A DNA stretch of 5,914 nucleotides from an uncultured candidate division Zixibacteria bacterium (lineage in GTDB: Bacteria > Zixibacteria > MSB-5A5 > GN15 > FEB-12): NCBI GenBank assembly GCA_913009765.1, contig CAJVYT010000285.1, forward strand, positions 1 through 5,914, in the 5' to 3' direction. Positions within the stretch are counted from its first letter, which is position 1. Each line of letters opens with the position of its first letter. The notes beneath the pieces were generated by a model. That model ran no database searches. It was not told where the DNA came from and saw nothing but the letters and a program-made list of their open reading frames with translations. Below are positions 1 to 4,931 of the stretch, piece after piece. Both the position numbers and the translations under genes were made by a program.

Positions 1-214
1 ACCCATACAAATGATTCTCGCCCCTTTTAATCCCTATCGGATCAGCTTCCACATACCTTCCAATCTCAGGGTTATAATCTCTGTAGTAGTTGTAATGCAG
101 GCCTGTTTCAGAGTCATAATACTGACCAGGAAATCTGATGTTATTTGTTATTGTGCCAGTGATAGAATATTCTTTTCCGAAAGGTTGTTATAGGCGTTGG
201 CGGCTCTGCCAGAC
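1..214 (-). pseudogene. Rhs core remnant (cassette C5), 5'-truncated with in-frame stop, runs off left edge
   Basis: On the minus strand this stretch encodes the Rhs core segment PFGKEYSITGTITNN, then RFPGQYYDSETGLHYNYY, GRYVEADPIGIKRGENHLYG, the conserved end of an Rhs core that normally closes the shell just before the variable tip. The similarity starts near a Val-Trp-Gln at about 214, which matches the TVWQGEYLPFG segment of the other cassettes. It is then broken by a short unrelated insert and a TAA at 188-190 immediately before the PFG motif, so this copy cannot be read from the left part of the array as it stands. It starts only about 15 bases after the stop of the C4 partner gene and has no hairpin element in front. 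The tip it belongs to lies outside the window. Positions 1-127 are identical by eye to 2326-2452 of C3, which marks it as a B-type core. It is either a decayed orphan cassette or a recombination donor. Confidence 0.8.
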
Positions 215-229
215 TCCGCTTCTTTTATT

Positions 230-634
230 TTACTGTATTATCTTTGTTGTCCTTGATGTTTTCATTATATTTCTTATTATATCCCCACACTTACCACCTA
301 ACGCAGCTAATATCAAAATTAAAATTACTATCAAAAAAGTATCTTTCCACGTGATAAAGGATTCGTATAAAGAATAGCCTACAAAATAAGGAGTTAACAT
401 TTTCACAAACTGATCTATAATTATTACAACTATGCCATATAACCAGCCATAATTTTTATTGCTATTTGCCATAAATGCAACTAATAATCCAACAAAAAAA
501 GATAAAACCAAAGAAGGAATAATTTGAACAAATCCTAAATTATCAAGAAATTCATTTAAAAACATTACTTTTAGCATTAGCAATAATCTATAAATTAGAA
601 ATCCTAATGCAATAGAAGCTATAATTTTTTTCAT
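230..634 (-). CDS. Small four-helix membrane protein, putative immunity partner of the C4 Rhs tip
   Basis: This encodes 134 residues, strongly hydrophobic. Predicted membrane segments lie at about 3-25, 35-56, 62-80 and 99-113, with a basic tail after residue 120. I do not recognise a named family. Residues 44-49, LSFFVG, in the second helix recur at the same place in the C2 partner, and the distance from there to the C-terminus is nearly equal, so the two are probably homologues. The ATG directly abuts the TGA of the Rhs tip, giving TGAATG, with an AGG six bases before the start inside the tip gene, so translation is probably coupled. In Rhs loci a small gene directly behind the toxin tip usually encodes the cognate immunity protein. 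A membrane protein in that place would suit a toxin acting on the inner membrane. That role is inferred from position; an accessory or secretion role cannot be excluded. Confidence 0.75.
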   Translation of the reverse strand: MKKIIASIALGFLIYRLLLMLKVMFLNEFLDNLGFVQIIPSLVLSFFVGLLVAFMANSNKNYGWLYGIVVIIIDQFVKMLTPYFVGYSLYESFITWKDTFLIVILILILAALGGKCGDIIRNIMKTSRTTKIIQ

Positions 635-1396
635 TCAATACCTGTCGTCATGAGGAAGTTCATCATTTCGGCAATTACAATCTTTATAACATTCTTCTTT
701 TATTAGCTCTCTTTTCTCTTCGCACTTTTCATATTCCTCATCTGCGTCCTCAAAACATTCTTTCTTAACTAAAAAAGGACCGCTAGAACAACTTTCATAT
801 TGATAAAATTTATTACTTGTGCACAGTCCGCTATAAAACGCATTTTTACTCCGGCACCCGAAGCAGAAACGTTTCAATCCTAAAGGATCCACCCAATTAA
901 CTGGATTATTTCCCACATACCCATACAAATGATTTTGGCCTCGCTTAATCCCTATCGGATCTGCCTCTACATATCTCCCGATTGCCGGATTGTAATCCCT
1001 GTAATAATTGTAATGCAGGCCTGTTTCACTGTCATAATACTGGCCGGGAAAACGGAGGTTGTTTGTTATTGAACCGCTGACGTAATATTCTTCTCCAAAC
1101 GGCAGGAACTCCCCTTCCCAGACTGTTGAAGCAGATGAGTTCGTCATCATCATTGGCGATCCCAGATGGTCATTATGATAGAAATACATGCTATTGTTTT
1201 CTATCTTTGCAAGGGGCTGTCCATTCAGATAGACGTATTCAGCTTTGATAGTTCCTGAACTTGTTGATTCAGCAATAAGCAAACCATTCAGGTCATAGTG
1301 ATAAATCGTGCATTTGTTCTCAGAGGCGATCCATTTCTCAGCTCGTTGTCCCTTGCCGTTGTAAATATACTCTCCAAGCACATTAGCTCCATCCAT
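635..1396 (-). CDS. Headless Rhs core end with cysteine-rich variable tip (cassette C4)
   Basis: The first ATG gives 253 residues, but the same frame stays open for 77 more codons upstream to a TAA at 1628-1630, so this ATG lies inside the core and may not be a true start. Residues 1-174 are Rhs core: YD-type repeats, NDHLG at 75-79, FPGQYYDSETGLHYN at 116-130, RYVEADPIGI at 141-150 and the border motif DPLGL at 170-174. Residues 175-253 form the variable tip, with nine cysteines (178, 181, 192, 203, 214, 225, 236, 240, 242). Six of these, 181 to 236, are exactly 11 residues apart. The second half of the tip is highly charged (Glu/Lys) and probably helical. No known nuclease, deaminase or pore-forming signature is visible. 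In Rhs proteins the tip is released from the shell and acts as the toxin; here that is inferred from position. Expression probably needs recombination onto a full-length rhs gene. Confidence 0.8.
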   Translation of the reverse strand: MDGANVLGEYIYNGKGQRAEKWIASENKCTIYHYDLNGLLIAESTSSGTIKAEYVYLNGQPLAKIENNSMYFYHNDHLGSPMMMTNSSASTVWEGEFLPFGEEYYVSGSITNNLRFPGQYYDSETGLHYNYYRDYNPAIGRYVEADPIGIKRGQNHLYGYVGNNPVNWVDPLGLKRFCFGCRSKNAFYSGLCTSNKFYQYESCSSGPFLVKKECFEDADEEYEKCEEKRELIKEECYKDCNCRNDELPHDDRY

Positions 1397-1627
1397 TGCC
1401 TTAATGAGCCGCTGGTTCTGATCGTAAACATAAGTGCGGAGTTCGGATTGCGGAGTTGGGAGTTCGGAAACAGTATTTCCGTTTGAATCATAGGTAAATG
1501 AAAATGTTTTTTCTCCTGTCGTAGCTGTGAGCTTATTGGCAGTATAAGCATAACTGGTATTCCCGGAATCTGTTGTTTCGTCTGTCCTGTTGCCAACTGA
1601 ATCATATAAATATGTGGTTGGGATAAA
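1397..1627 (-). pseudogene. Headless upstream part of the C4 Rhs core reading frame
   Basis: These 77 codons continue the C4 frame upstream of its first ATG. They encode typical YD-repeat sequence, including YLYDSVGNRTDETTD, the TTGEK segment and YDQNQRLIKA, and contain no ATG, GTG or TTG in frame. The frame ends at a TAA at 1628-1630 inside the hairpin element. The matching stretch of C2 (4565-4795) has the same length and begins at the same point, so the truncation predates the split of the two copies. It is best seen as a homology arm left from an rhs gene rather than as an independent gene. Confidence 0.75.
1435..1468. repeat. In-frame GGAGTTCGG-type short direct repeat, C4 copy
   Basis: The plus strand carries close variants of a short unit, GGAGTTCGG, GGAGTTGGG and GAGTTCGGA, around a GGATTGCGG. 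Read on the minus strand it encodes the segment LPTPQSELRT within a YD repeat. The same block stands at 2841-2875 and 4604-4636. It looks like a short interspersed repeat that entered the Rhs core in frame. Confidence 0.55.
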
Positions 1628-1722
1628 TTATGGAAGTTGAACTTCCATAATTTTCACTTTCACTATCGATTCAACCTCGATATATGCTTTATCAAATGTC
1701 AATAGTCATGTCTGACCCCGTT
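1625..1722. repeat. Two-hairpin intercassette element, copy A (second hairpin degraded)
   Basis: The left part is a perfect dyad at 1625-1653, with 14-base arms AAATTATGGAAGTT and its complement around a single G. The second dyad at 1663-1683 is imperfect: against copy B it has lost two bases and carries one substitution. A conserved stretch reading TTTATCAAATGTC, then TAGTCATGTCTGACCCCGTT follows. Copy B (4793-4892) differs at only a few positions, fewer than the coding sequence next to it. Both dyads centre on GTTSAAC. The TAA closing the C4 headless frame lies in the first arm. The GACCCCG end resembles sequences I associate with REP elements of tyrosine transposases; that link is inference. 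Confidence 0.7.
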
Positions 1723-1752
1723 CTACGTAAGCTTTACGGGGGGCTGACCCCG
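1712..1752. repeat. CTGACCCCG direct repeats flanking a GTAAGCTTTACGG dyad (C3/C4 junction)
   Basis: CTGACCCCG occurs at 1712-1720 and again at 1744-1752. Between them is an imperfect dyad, CTACGTAAGCTTTACGG, at 1723-1739. The minus-strand stop codon of the C3 partner gene (1734-1736) lies within this dyad. A related module with other flanking repeats stands at 3333-3372 at the C2/C3 junction. This looks like a small REP-like unit lodged at the end of the partner gene. Confidence 0.55.
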
Positions 1753-2012
1753 GAGCCTTTGGAGTCTCCAGAACCTCTGTTGGTTACTGAGCCTTCCTCA
1801 TCTTCATTTAATTTTGTTCTTTTTCTATTATAATCAATAAATAAATAAGGCAAACCGCTAGCTAAAACTAAAATGCCAACCCCCAAAAAAACTGCGATAT
1901 TATTAGACAAGATATAAAAAATAAGTGATATAGCAAGCCAAAGAACGATAATGCCTTTAAACCAAGGCACAATTACAACTTTAATGATTTTCGAGAATTT
2001 GTCATGCTTCAT
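1734..2012 (-). CDS. Small two-helix membrane protein, putative immunity partner of the C3 Rhs tip
   Basis: From the preferred ATG this encodes 92 residues. There are two predicted membrane segments, at about 18-35 and 39-60, then a basic turn (DYNRKRTK) and an acidic stretch. I recognise no family. The start at 2012 has AGGA five bases upstream. An ATG one codon earlier (2015) and a GTG at 2030 are also in frame. The region reads ATGATGA and overlaps the tip's TGA (2012-2014), a geometry typical of coupled translation. The last 18 or so residues, rich in Gly and Ser and ending in VSPP, are encoded by REP-like junction sequence, and the stop codon itself lies in the junction dyad. The original C-terminus was therefore probably replaced by repeat insertion. 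Its place behind an Rhs tip suggests an immunity role, but the protein is smaller than the other partners. Confidence 0.65.
   Translation of the reverse strand: MKHDKFSKIIKVVIVPWFKGIIVLWLAISLIFYILSNNIAVFLGVGILVLASGLPYLFIDYNRKRTKLNEDEEGSVTNRGSGDSKGSGVSPP
1750..1783. repeat. Short REP-like hairpin overlapping the end of the C3 partner gene
   Basis: The stretch contains TGGAGTCTCCA, a dyad with 5-base arms around one T, flanked by partly complementary GAGCC and GAACCTC. It is coding on the minus strand, where it gives the low-complexity Gly/Ser tail of the C3 partner. Together with the neighbouring CTGACCCCG repeats it looks like inserted repeat DNA rather than original gene sequence. Confidence 0.4.
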
Positions 2013-3253
2013 CATTGTCCTTTCATGCACATTCCATTATCGTCATCCGGAAGTACATCTAAGGGGTCAGGACAGTAAATATATGACGCAACCAACCCAC
2101 ATGCCGTCCCTAAAGCTCCAAATGTTTCAGCACCTACAATTGGACAAACAACATATGTCACTACTATACAAAACGCTTTCTCAGTCTCCGGTGTTAATGG
2201 TGGAGGTTTCACCTCTCTACAATCAAAGGTTTTCCAACACTCACGAGAGCCTTTAGTACCTTTGCATCCGCAAACTATTCTAAGTCCATAAGGATCTGTC
2301 GAATCAACCGGATTATTTGCCACATACCCATACAAATGATTCTCGCCCCTTTTAATCCCTATCGGATCAGCTTCCACATACCTTCCAATCTCAGGGTTAT
2401 AATCTCTGTAGTAGTTGTAATGCAGGCCTGTTTCAGAGTCATAATACTGACCGGGGAAGCGGAGATTGTTTGTGATAGTGCCAGTTACAGAAAACTCCTC
2501 TCCAAAAGGCAGATATTCCCCTTCCCATACTGTTGAAGCAGTAGAGTTCGTCATCAACATTGGCGCTCCCAGATGGTCATTGTGGTAATAATAAACATCA
2601 TTTCCTTCAATTTTAGCAAGTGGTTGTCCATTCAGATAAACGTATTCAGCCTTGATAGTTCCTGAACTTGTTGATTCAGCGATCAATAGACCATTCTGGT
2701 CATAGTGGAAGATTGTGCATTTGTTCTGAGACGCGATCCACTTCTCAGCACGTTGTCCCTTGCCATTGTAAATATACTCTCCAAGCACATTAGCTCCATC
2801 CATCGCCTTGATAAGCCTCTGGTTTTGATCATAAGTAAAAGTTCGGAGTTCGGATTGCGGAGTTGGGAGTTCGGAAACAGTATTTCCGTTATTGTCATAG
2901 GTGAAGTCTAATGCCTTCTCACCGGTGGTTATGTCCAGTTTATTGGTGTTTGGAGTATAACTGTATGCCGTAGTTCCGGAATCTGTTGTTTCGTCTGTCC
3001 TGTTGCCAACAGAGTCATAGTCGTAACCCAGAGTTCCCCACGGGCCCGTAGCATCAGTAAGCCTATAGAGATTGTCATAGATGTAAGTTTTTGACTTGGC
3101 AGGTTCAAGAATGTCTGTAATTGCTGTAATATTACCTGTATTGTCTCTTGCATAGGAAAGGCTTTTGAGTGTGCCAACACTTAAACCACTTAACTGATAG
3201 CGGTTATTGTAGGTTTTTGTCGTTATAATGCCGTTACCCTGCGTCATCGTCAA
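2012..3253 (-). CDS. Headless Rhs core end with cysteine-rich variable tip (cassette C3)
   Basis: From a TTG at 3251-3253 this encodes 413 residues; an ATG two codons later is an alternative. The frame stays open for 25 further codons to a TGA at 3329-3331. Those codons (GVANTLADNITYQPFGD and neighbours) are ordinary Rhs sequence, so the start is not a true N-terminus. Several YD repeats precede NDHLG (225-229), FPGQYYDSETGLHYN, RYVEADPIGI and the border DPYGL (320-324). The tip, residues 325-413, has nine cysteines (328, 330, 339, 345, 362, 370, 385, 394, 409), a proline-rich PPPLTPE segment, a hydrophobic middle and an acidic end (PDDD). It matches no toxin domain I know. This is the longest core in the window and is B-type, sharing a 127-base identical block with C5. 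The stop overlaps the partner gene start. Confidence 0.8.
   Translation of the reverse strand: MTMTQGNGIITTKTYNNRYQLSGLSVGTLKSLSYARDNTGNITAITDILEPAKSKTYIYDNLYRLTDATGPWGTLGYDYDSVGNRTDETTDSGTTAYSYTPNTNKLDITTGEKALDFTYDNNGNTVSELPTPQSELRTFTYDQNQRLIKAMDGANVLGEYIYNGKGQRAEKWIASQNKCTIFHYDQNGLLIAESTSSGTIKAEYVYLNGQPLAKIEGNDVYYYHNDHLGAPMLMTNSTASTVWEGEYLPFGEEFSVTGTITNNLRFPGQYYDSETGLHYNYYRDYNPEIGRYVEADPIGIKRGENHLYGYVANNPVDSTDPYGLRIVCGCKGTKGSRECWKTFDCREVKPPPLTPETEKAFCIVVTYVVCPIVGAETFGALGTACGLVASYIYCPDPLDVLPDDDNGMCMKGQ
2326..2452. repeat. 127-base direct repeat identical to positions 1-127
   Basis: By eye, positions 2326-2452 match 1-127 with no difference, then similarity falls abruptly (ACCGGGGAAGC here, ACCAGGAAATC at 121-131). 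The block encodes the end of the Rhs core from QYYDSETG to HLYGY. Perfect identity with a sharp edge, beside clearly diverged core, points to recent gene conversion or a recent duplication between C3 and C5. Confidence 0.75.
2841..2875. repeat. In-frame GGAGTTCGG-type short direct repeat, C3 copy
   Basis: This is the C3 copy of the short repeat block also found at 1435-1468 and 4604-4636. It has one additional GTTCGGA at its left end, where the other two copies have GTGCGGA. It encodes SELPTPQSELRTF within a YD repeat. Confidence 0.55.
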
Positions 3254-3328
3254 TATGTCACCAAAAGGCTGATATGTGATATTATCCGCAAGTGTGTTTG
3301 CTACTCCTATGTGGGCTAATGTAAAATG
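3254..3328 (-). pseudogene. Headless upstream part of the C3 Rhs core reading frame
   Basis: These 25 codons continue the C3 frame upstream of its first possible start and include GVANTLADNITYQPFGDIL, a typical stretch of an Rhs core. The frame ends at TGA (3329-3331), directly next to the C2/C3 junction repeat. The breakpoint differs from that of C2 and C4, so this core was cut at another place. Confidence 0.65.
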
Positions 3329-3332
3329 TCAC

Positions 3333-3372
3333 AGTTTATCCCGTAGCTTAAGCTTTACGGGAAGTTTACCCC
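3333..3372. repeat. AGTTTAYCCC direct repeats flanking a CCCGTA/TTTACGGG dyad (C2/C3 junction)
   Basis: AGTTTATCCCG at 3333-3343 and AGTTTACCCC at 3363-3372 flank an imperfect dyad, CCCGTAGCTT and AAGCTTTACGGG, at 3340-3361. The stop codon of the C2 partner (3355-3357) lies in it. The dyad is closely related to that at 1723-1739, while the flanking direct repeats differ. Only 26 bases separate this partner stop from the end of the C3 headless frame, so the junction is almost nothing but this repeat. Confidence 0.55.
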
Positions 3373-3789
3373 TTTATTATCTCTCTTAAAAAGCACCAAA
3401 GAGATGAAGAGATACACATGAATTCCAAAAATAATAATAGTCCAGGGAATATTCATAGTCCCCTTTGTAACGCTCTGCCATAATTCCTCTGCTATTGGAG
3501 AAAGATCAAATAGGATTAAGACGCCCCCTATTACTAGGATTACTTTAATCATCCATTCATGCATGTTTTGTTTAGCGATTAAGAGAACTATTCCCACAAA
3601 AAAAGATAACACAAAATTAACTAGCACATACAGCCAAGTAAAATTTGATAAATAATATCCTATCAAAGAAACTTCCTTAATGTTTTTTGAAATAGAGAAA
3701 AATGATGTTACTAAAAAAAACCCGAATAACCCTGCTAAGAACAGAAATGATAAAGCCAGGATTTTTTGATTTCCTCTAACCTGCAACAT
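3355..3789 (-). CDS. Small four-helix membrane protein, putative immunity partner of the C2 Rhs tip
   Basis: From the ATG at 3787-3789 this encodes 144 residues. Longer in-frame starts exist up to 3852, but they would overlap the Rhs tip by about 60 bases and lack support. The chosen start lies one base after the tip's TAG and has an AGG eight bases upstream. Predicted membrane segments lie at about 10-32, 52-73, 80-97 and 114-134. Residues 61-66, LSFFVG, match the C4 partner (residues 44-49) at the corresponding helix, and the remaining lengths agree, so the pair are probably diverged homologues. The stop codon is supplied by the CCCGTAAAGCTTA junction repeat, so the last residues (NFP) may not be original. 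No family is recognised. An immunity role for the C2 tip is inferred from the Rhs layout. Confidence 0.75.
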   Translation of the reverse strand: MLQVRGNQKILALSFLFLAGLFGFFLVTSFFSISKNIKEVSLIGYYLSNFTWLYVLVNFVLSFFVGIVLLIAKQNMHEWMIKVILVIGGVLILFDLSPIAEELWQSVTKGTMNIPWTIIIFGIHVYLFISLVLFKRDNKGVNFP

Positions 3790-3790
3790 A

Positions 3791-4564
3791 CTATTTACCT
3801 GAACTGGACTGGCCAAGTGTTGTCGCTGTTGATCCCAAAGGATCAGCACCAAAACCTAGTAATAATGCATATTGAACACATATCTCAACACAGTCTTCAG
3901 GCTTATTAATAGGATTTATTGGACAGGAATTTGGATTTTCAGGCAGCAATTCTGTTCCTGTACATCGTTCCATGCAATCAATAAAAATTAACACAGCCGC
4001 TATAGAATAGCCTCCAAGGATTATCCCACTAACTACAGCCATTTTACCGTCAGGATCTACAAAGTTAACCGGATTATTCCCGACATATCCATACAAATGA
4101 TTTTGACCTCGCTTAATCCCTATCGGATCTGCCTCTACATATCTCCCGATTGCCGGATTGTAATCTCTGTAGTAATTGTAATGAAGGCCTGTTTCAGAGT
4201 CGTAATATTGACCCGGGAAACGGAGATTGTTTGTTACTGTCCCGCTGACTGAATATTCCTCTCCGAAAGGCAGGTATTCTCCCTGCCAAACGGTACTTCC
4301 AGAGCTATCAGTCATCATCATAGGCGCTCCCAAGTGGTCATTATGATAGAAATATATGCTATTGTTCTCTATCTTTGCAAGGGGAGAACCGTTGAGATAA
4401 ACATATTCAGCCTTGACCGTGCCTGAGGAAGTTGATTCAGCGATCAATAGACCATTTAGATCATAATGATATATTGTGCATTTGTTCTCAGACGCAATCC
4501 ATTTTTCAGCCCTCTGCCCTTTTCCATTGTAAATATACTCAGCAAGCACATTAGCGCCATCCAT
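3791..4564 (-). CDS. Headless Rhs core end with hydrophobic, cysteine-containing tip (cassette C2)
   Basis: The first ATG gives 257 residues; the frame stays open a further 77 codons upstream to a TAA at 4796-4798. Residues 1-174 are Rhs core, with NDHLG (75-79), FPGQYYDSETGLHYN, RYVEADPIGI (141-150) and a border of DPDGK (170-174) instead of the usual DPxGL. The 83-residue tip opens at once with a probable membrane helix at about 176-196 (Gly, Ile, Val, Leu and Ala rich). Two CX3C motifs follow, CMERC at 197-201 and CVEIC at 225-229, with a lone Cys at 214 and a Ser/Thr/Gly-rich end. A hydrophobic helix followed by paired cysteines could suit a membrane-inserting toxin, but no known family is recognised. 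The A-type core is the same length as that of C4. The partner gene starts one base after the stop. Confidence 0.8.
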   Translation of the reverse strand: MDGANVLAEYIYNGKGQRAEKWIASENKCTIYHYDLNGLLIAESTSSGTVKAEYVYLNGSPLAKIENNSIYFYHNDHLGAPMMMTDSSGSTVWQGEYLPFGEEYSVSGTVTNNLRFPGQYYDSETGLHYNYYRDYNPAIGRYVEADPIGIKRGQNHLYGYVGNNPVNFVDPDGKMAVVSGIILGGYSIAAVLIFIDCMERCTGTELLPENPNSCPINPINKPEDCVEICVQYALLLGFGADPLGSTATTLGQSSSGK

Positions 4565-4795
4565 TGCCTTGATAAGCCTCTGGTTTTGATCGTAAACATA
4601 AGTGCGGAGTTCGGATTGCGGAGTTGGGAGTTCGGAAGTTGTATTACCGTTTGAGTCATAGTTAAATGAAAATGTTTTTTCACCTGTAGTAGATGTAAGC
4701 TTATTGGCAGTATAAGCATAACTGGTATTCCCTGTGTCTGTTGTTTCGTCTGTCCTGTTGCCAACTGAATCATATAAATATGTGGTTGGGATAAA
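4565..4795 (-). pseudogene. Headless upstream part of the C2 Rhs core reading frame
   Basis: These 77 codons continue the C2 frame upstream of its first ATG and encode YD-repeat sequence (YLYDSVGNRTDETTD, then YDSNGNTTSE and YDQNQRLIKA). No start codon is in frame. The frame ends at TAA 4796-4798 within the first hairpin of the intercassette element. It has the same length and the same first codons as the C4 copy at 1397-1627. Confidence 0.75.
4604..4636. repeat. In-frame GGAGTTCGG-type short direct repeat, C2 copy
   Basis: This is the C2 copy of the short repeat block at 1435-1468 and 2841-2875, encoding LPTPQSELRT on the minus strand. The core sequence of the block is unchanged in all three cassettes, although the codons right after it have diverged. 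Confidence 0.55.
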
Positions 4796-4892
4796 TTATG
4801 GAAGTTGAACTTCCATAATTTTCACTTTCACTATCGAGGTTCAACCTCGATAGATGCTTTATCAAATGTCCATAGTCATGTCTGACCCCGTT
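4793..4892. repeat. Two-hairpin intercassette element, copy B (both hairpins intact)
   Basis: The first dyad, at 4793-4821, has perfect 14-base arms around one G. The second, at 4831-4853, has perfect 11-base arms (CTATCGAGGTT and its complement) around one C. They are separated by TTTCAC-type repeats. Both centre on GTTSAAC. A stretch ending in CATGTCTGACCCCGTT follows. The element separates the C1 partner from the C2 core and matches copy A almost base for base. Neither strand has the long U-run of a textbook terminator, although the first hairpin is followed by TTTT on the plus strand. It may be a REP-type or non-autonomous mobile repeat, or a recombination or RNA-stability structure. Confidence 0.75.
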
Positions 4893-4931
4893 CGTTTTGT
4901 GTTCGTTTTTACGGGCTTCAGGCTTCAAAAT
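4890..4931. repeat. Short direct repeats downstream of the C1 partner gene
   Basis: GTTCGTTTT occurs at 4890-4898 and 4901-4909, and GGCTTCA is tandem at 4914-4920 and 4921-4927, with TTTTTACGGG between them. The TTTACGGG recalls the junction dyads at 1733-1740 and 3354-3361. Unlike in C2 and C3, the partner gene's stop lies just outside this repeat tract. Confidence 0.45.

Noticed and set aside
11..193. Plus-strand open frame at 11-193 and its near-copy at 2336-2536
   Set aside because: Both lie antisense to the conserved Rhs core, and the shared protein sequence follows from the identical 127-base block. No plus-strand gene is needed to explain them.
1288..1605. Overlapping minus-strand frames at 1288-1605, 2683-2898, 2929-3180 and 4456-4773
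   Set aside because: They are out-of-frame readings of the Rhs core, found in several cassettes only because the core itself is repeated; the Rhs frame has the recognisable motifs.
1625..1752. Insertion sequence with its own transposase
   Set aside because: The repeat elements are about 100 bases or less and no transposase frame is present in the window. They could at most be non-autonomous elements.
1951..2256. Plus-strand frame at 1951-2256
   Set aside because: It runs antisense to the C3 tip and partner gene, which have better support from motif, start and coupling.
1435..4636. CRISPR array
   Set aside because: The repeated blocks are either long coding homologies or short tandem units; there are no regularly spaced repeats with unique spacers.
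4793..4853. Intrinsic transcription terminator at the hairpin element
   Set aside because: The hairpins are AT-rich or short, and no U-run follows either one on the minus strand, where the genes lie. A terminator role is possible but not supported.
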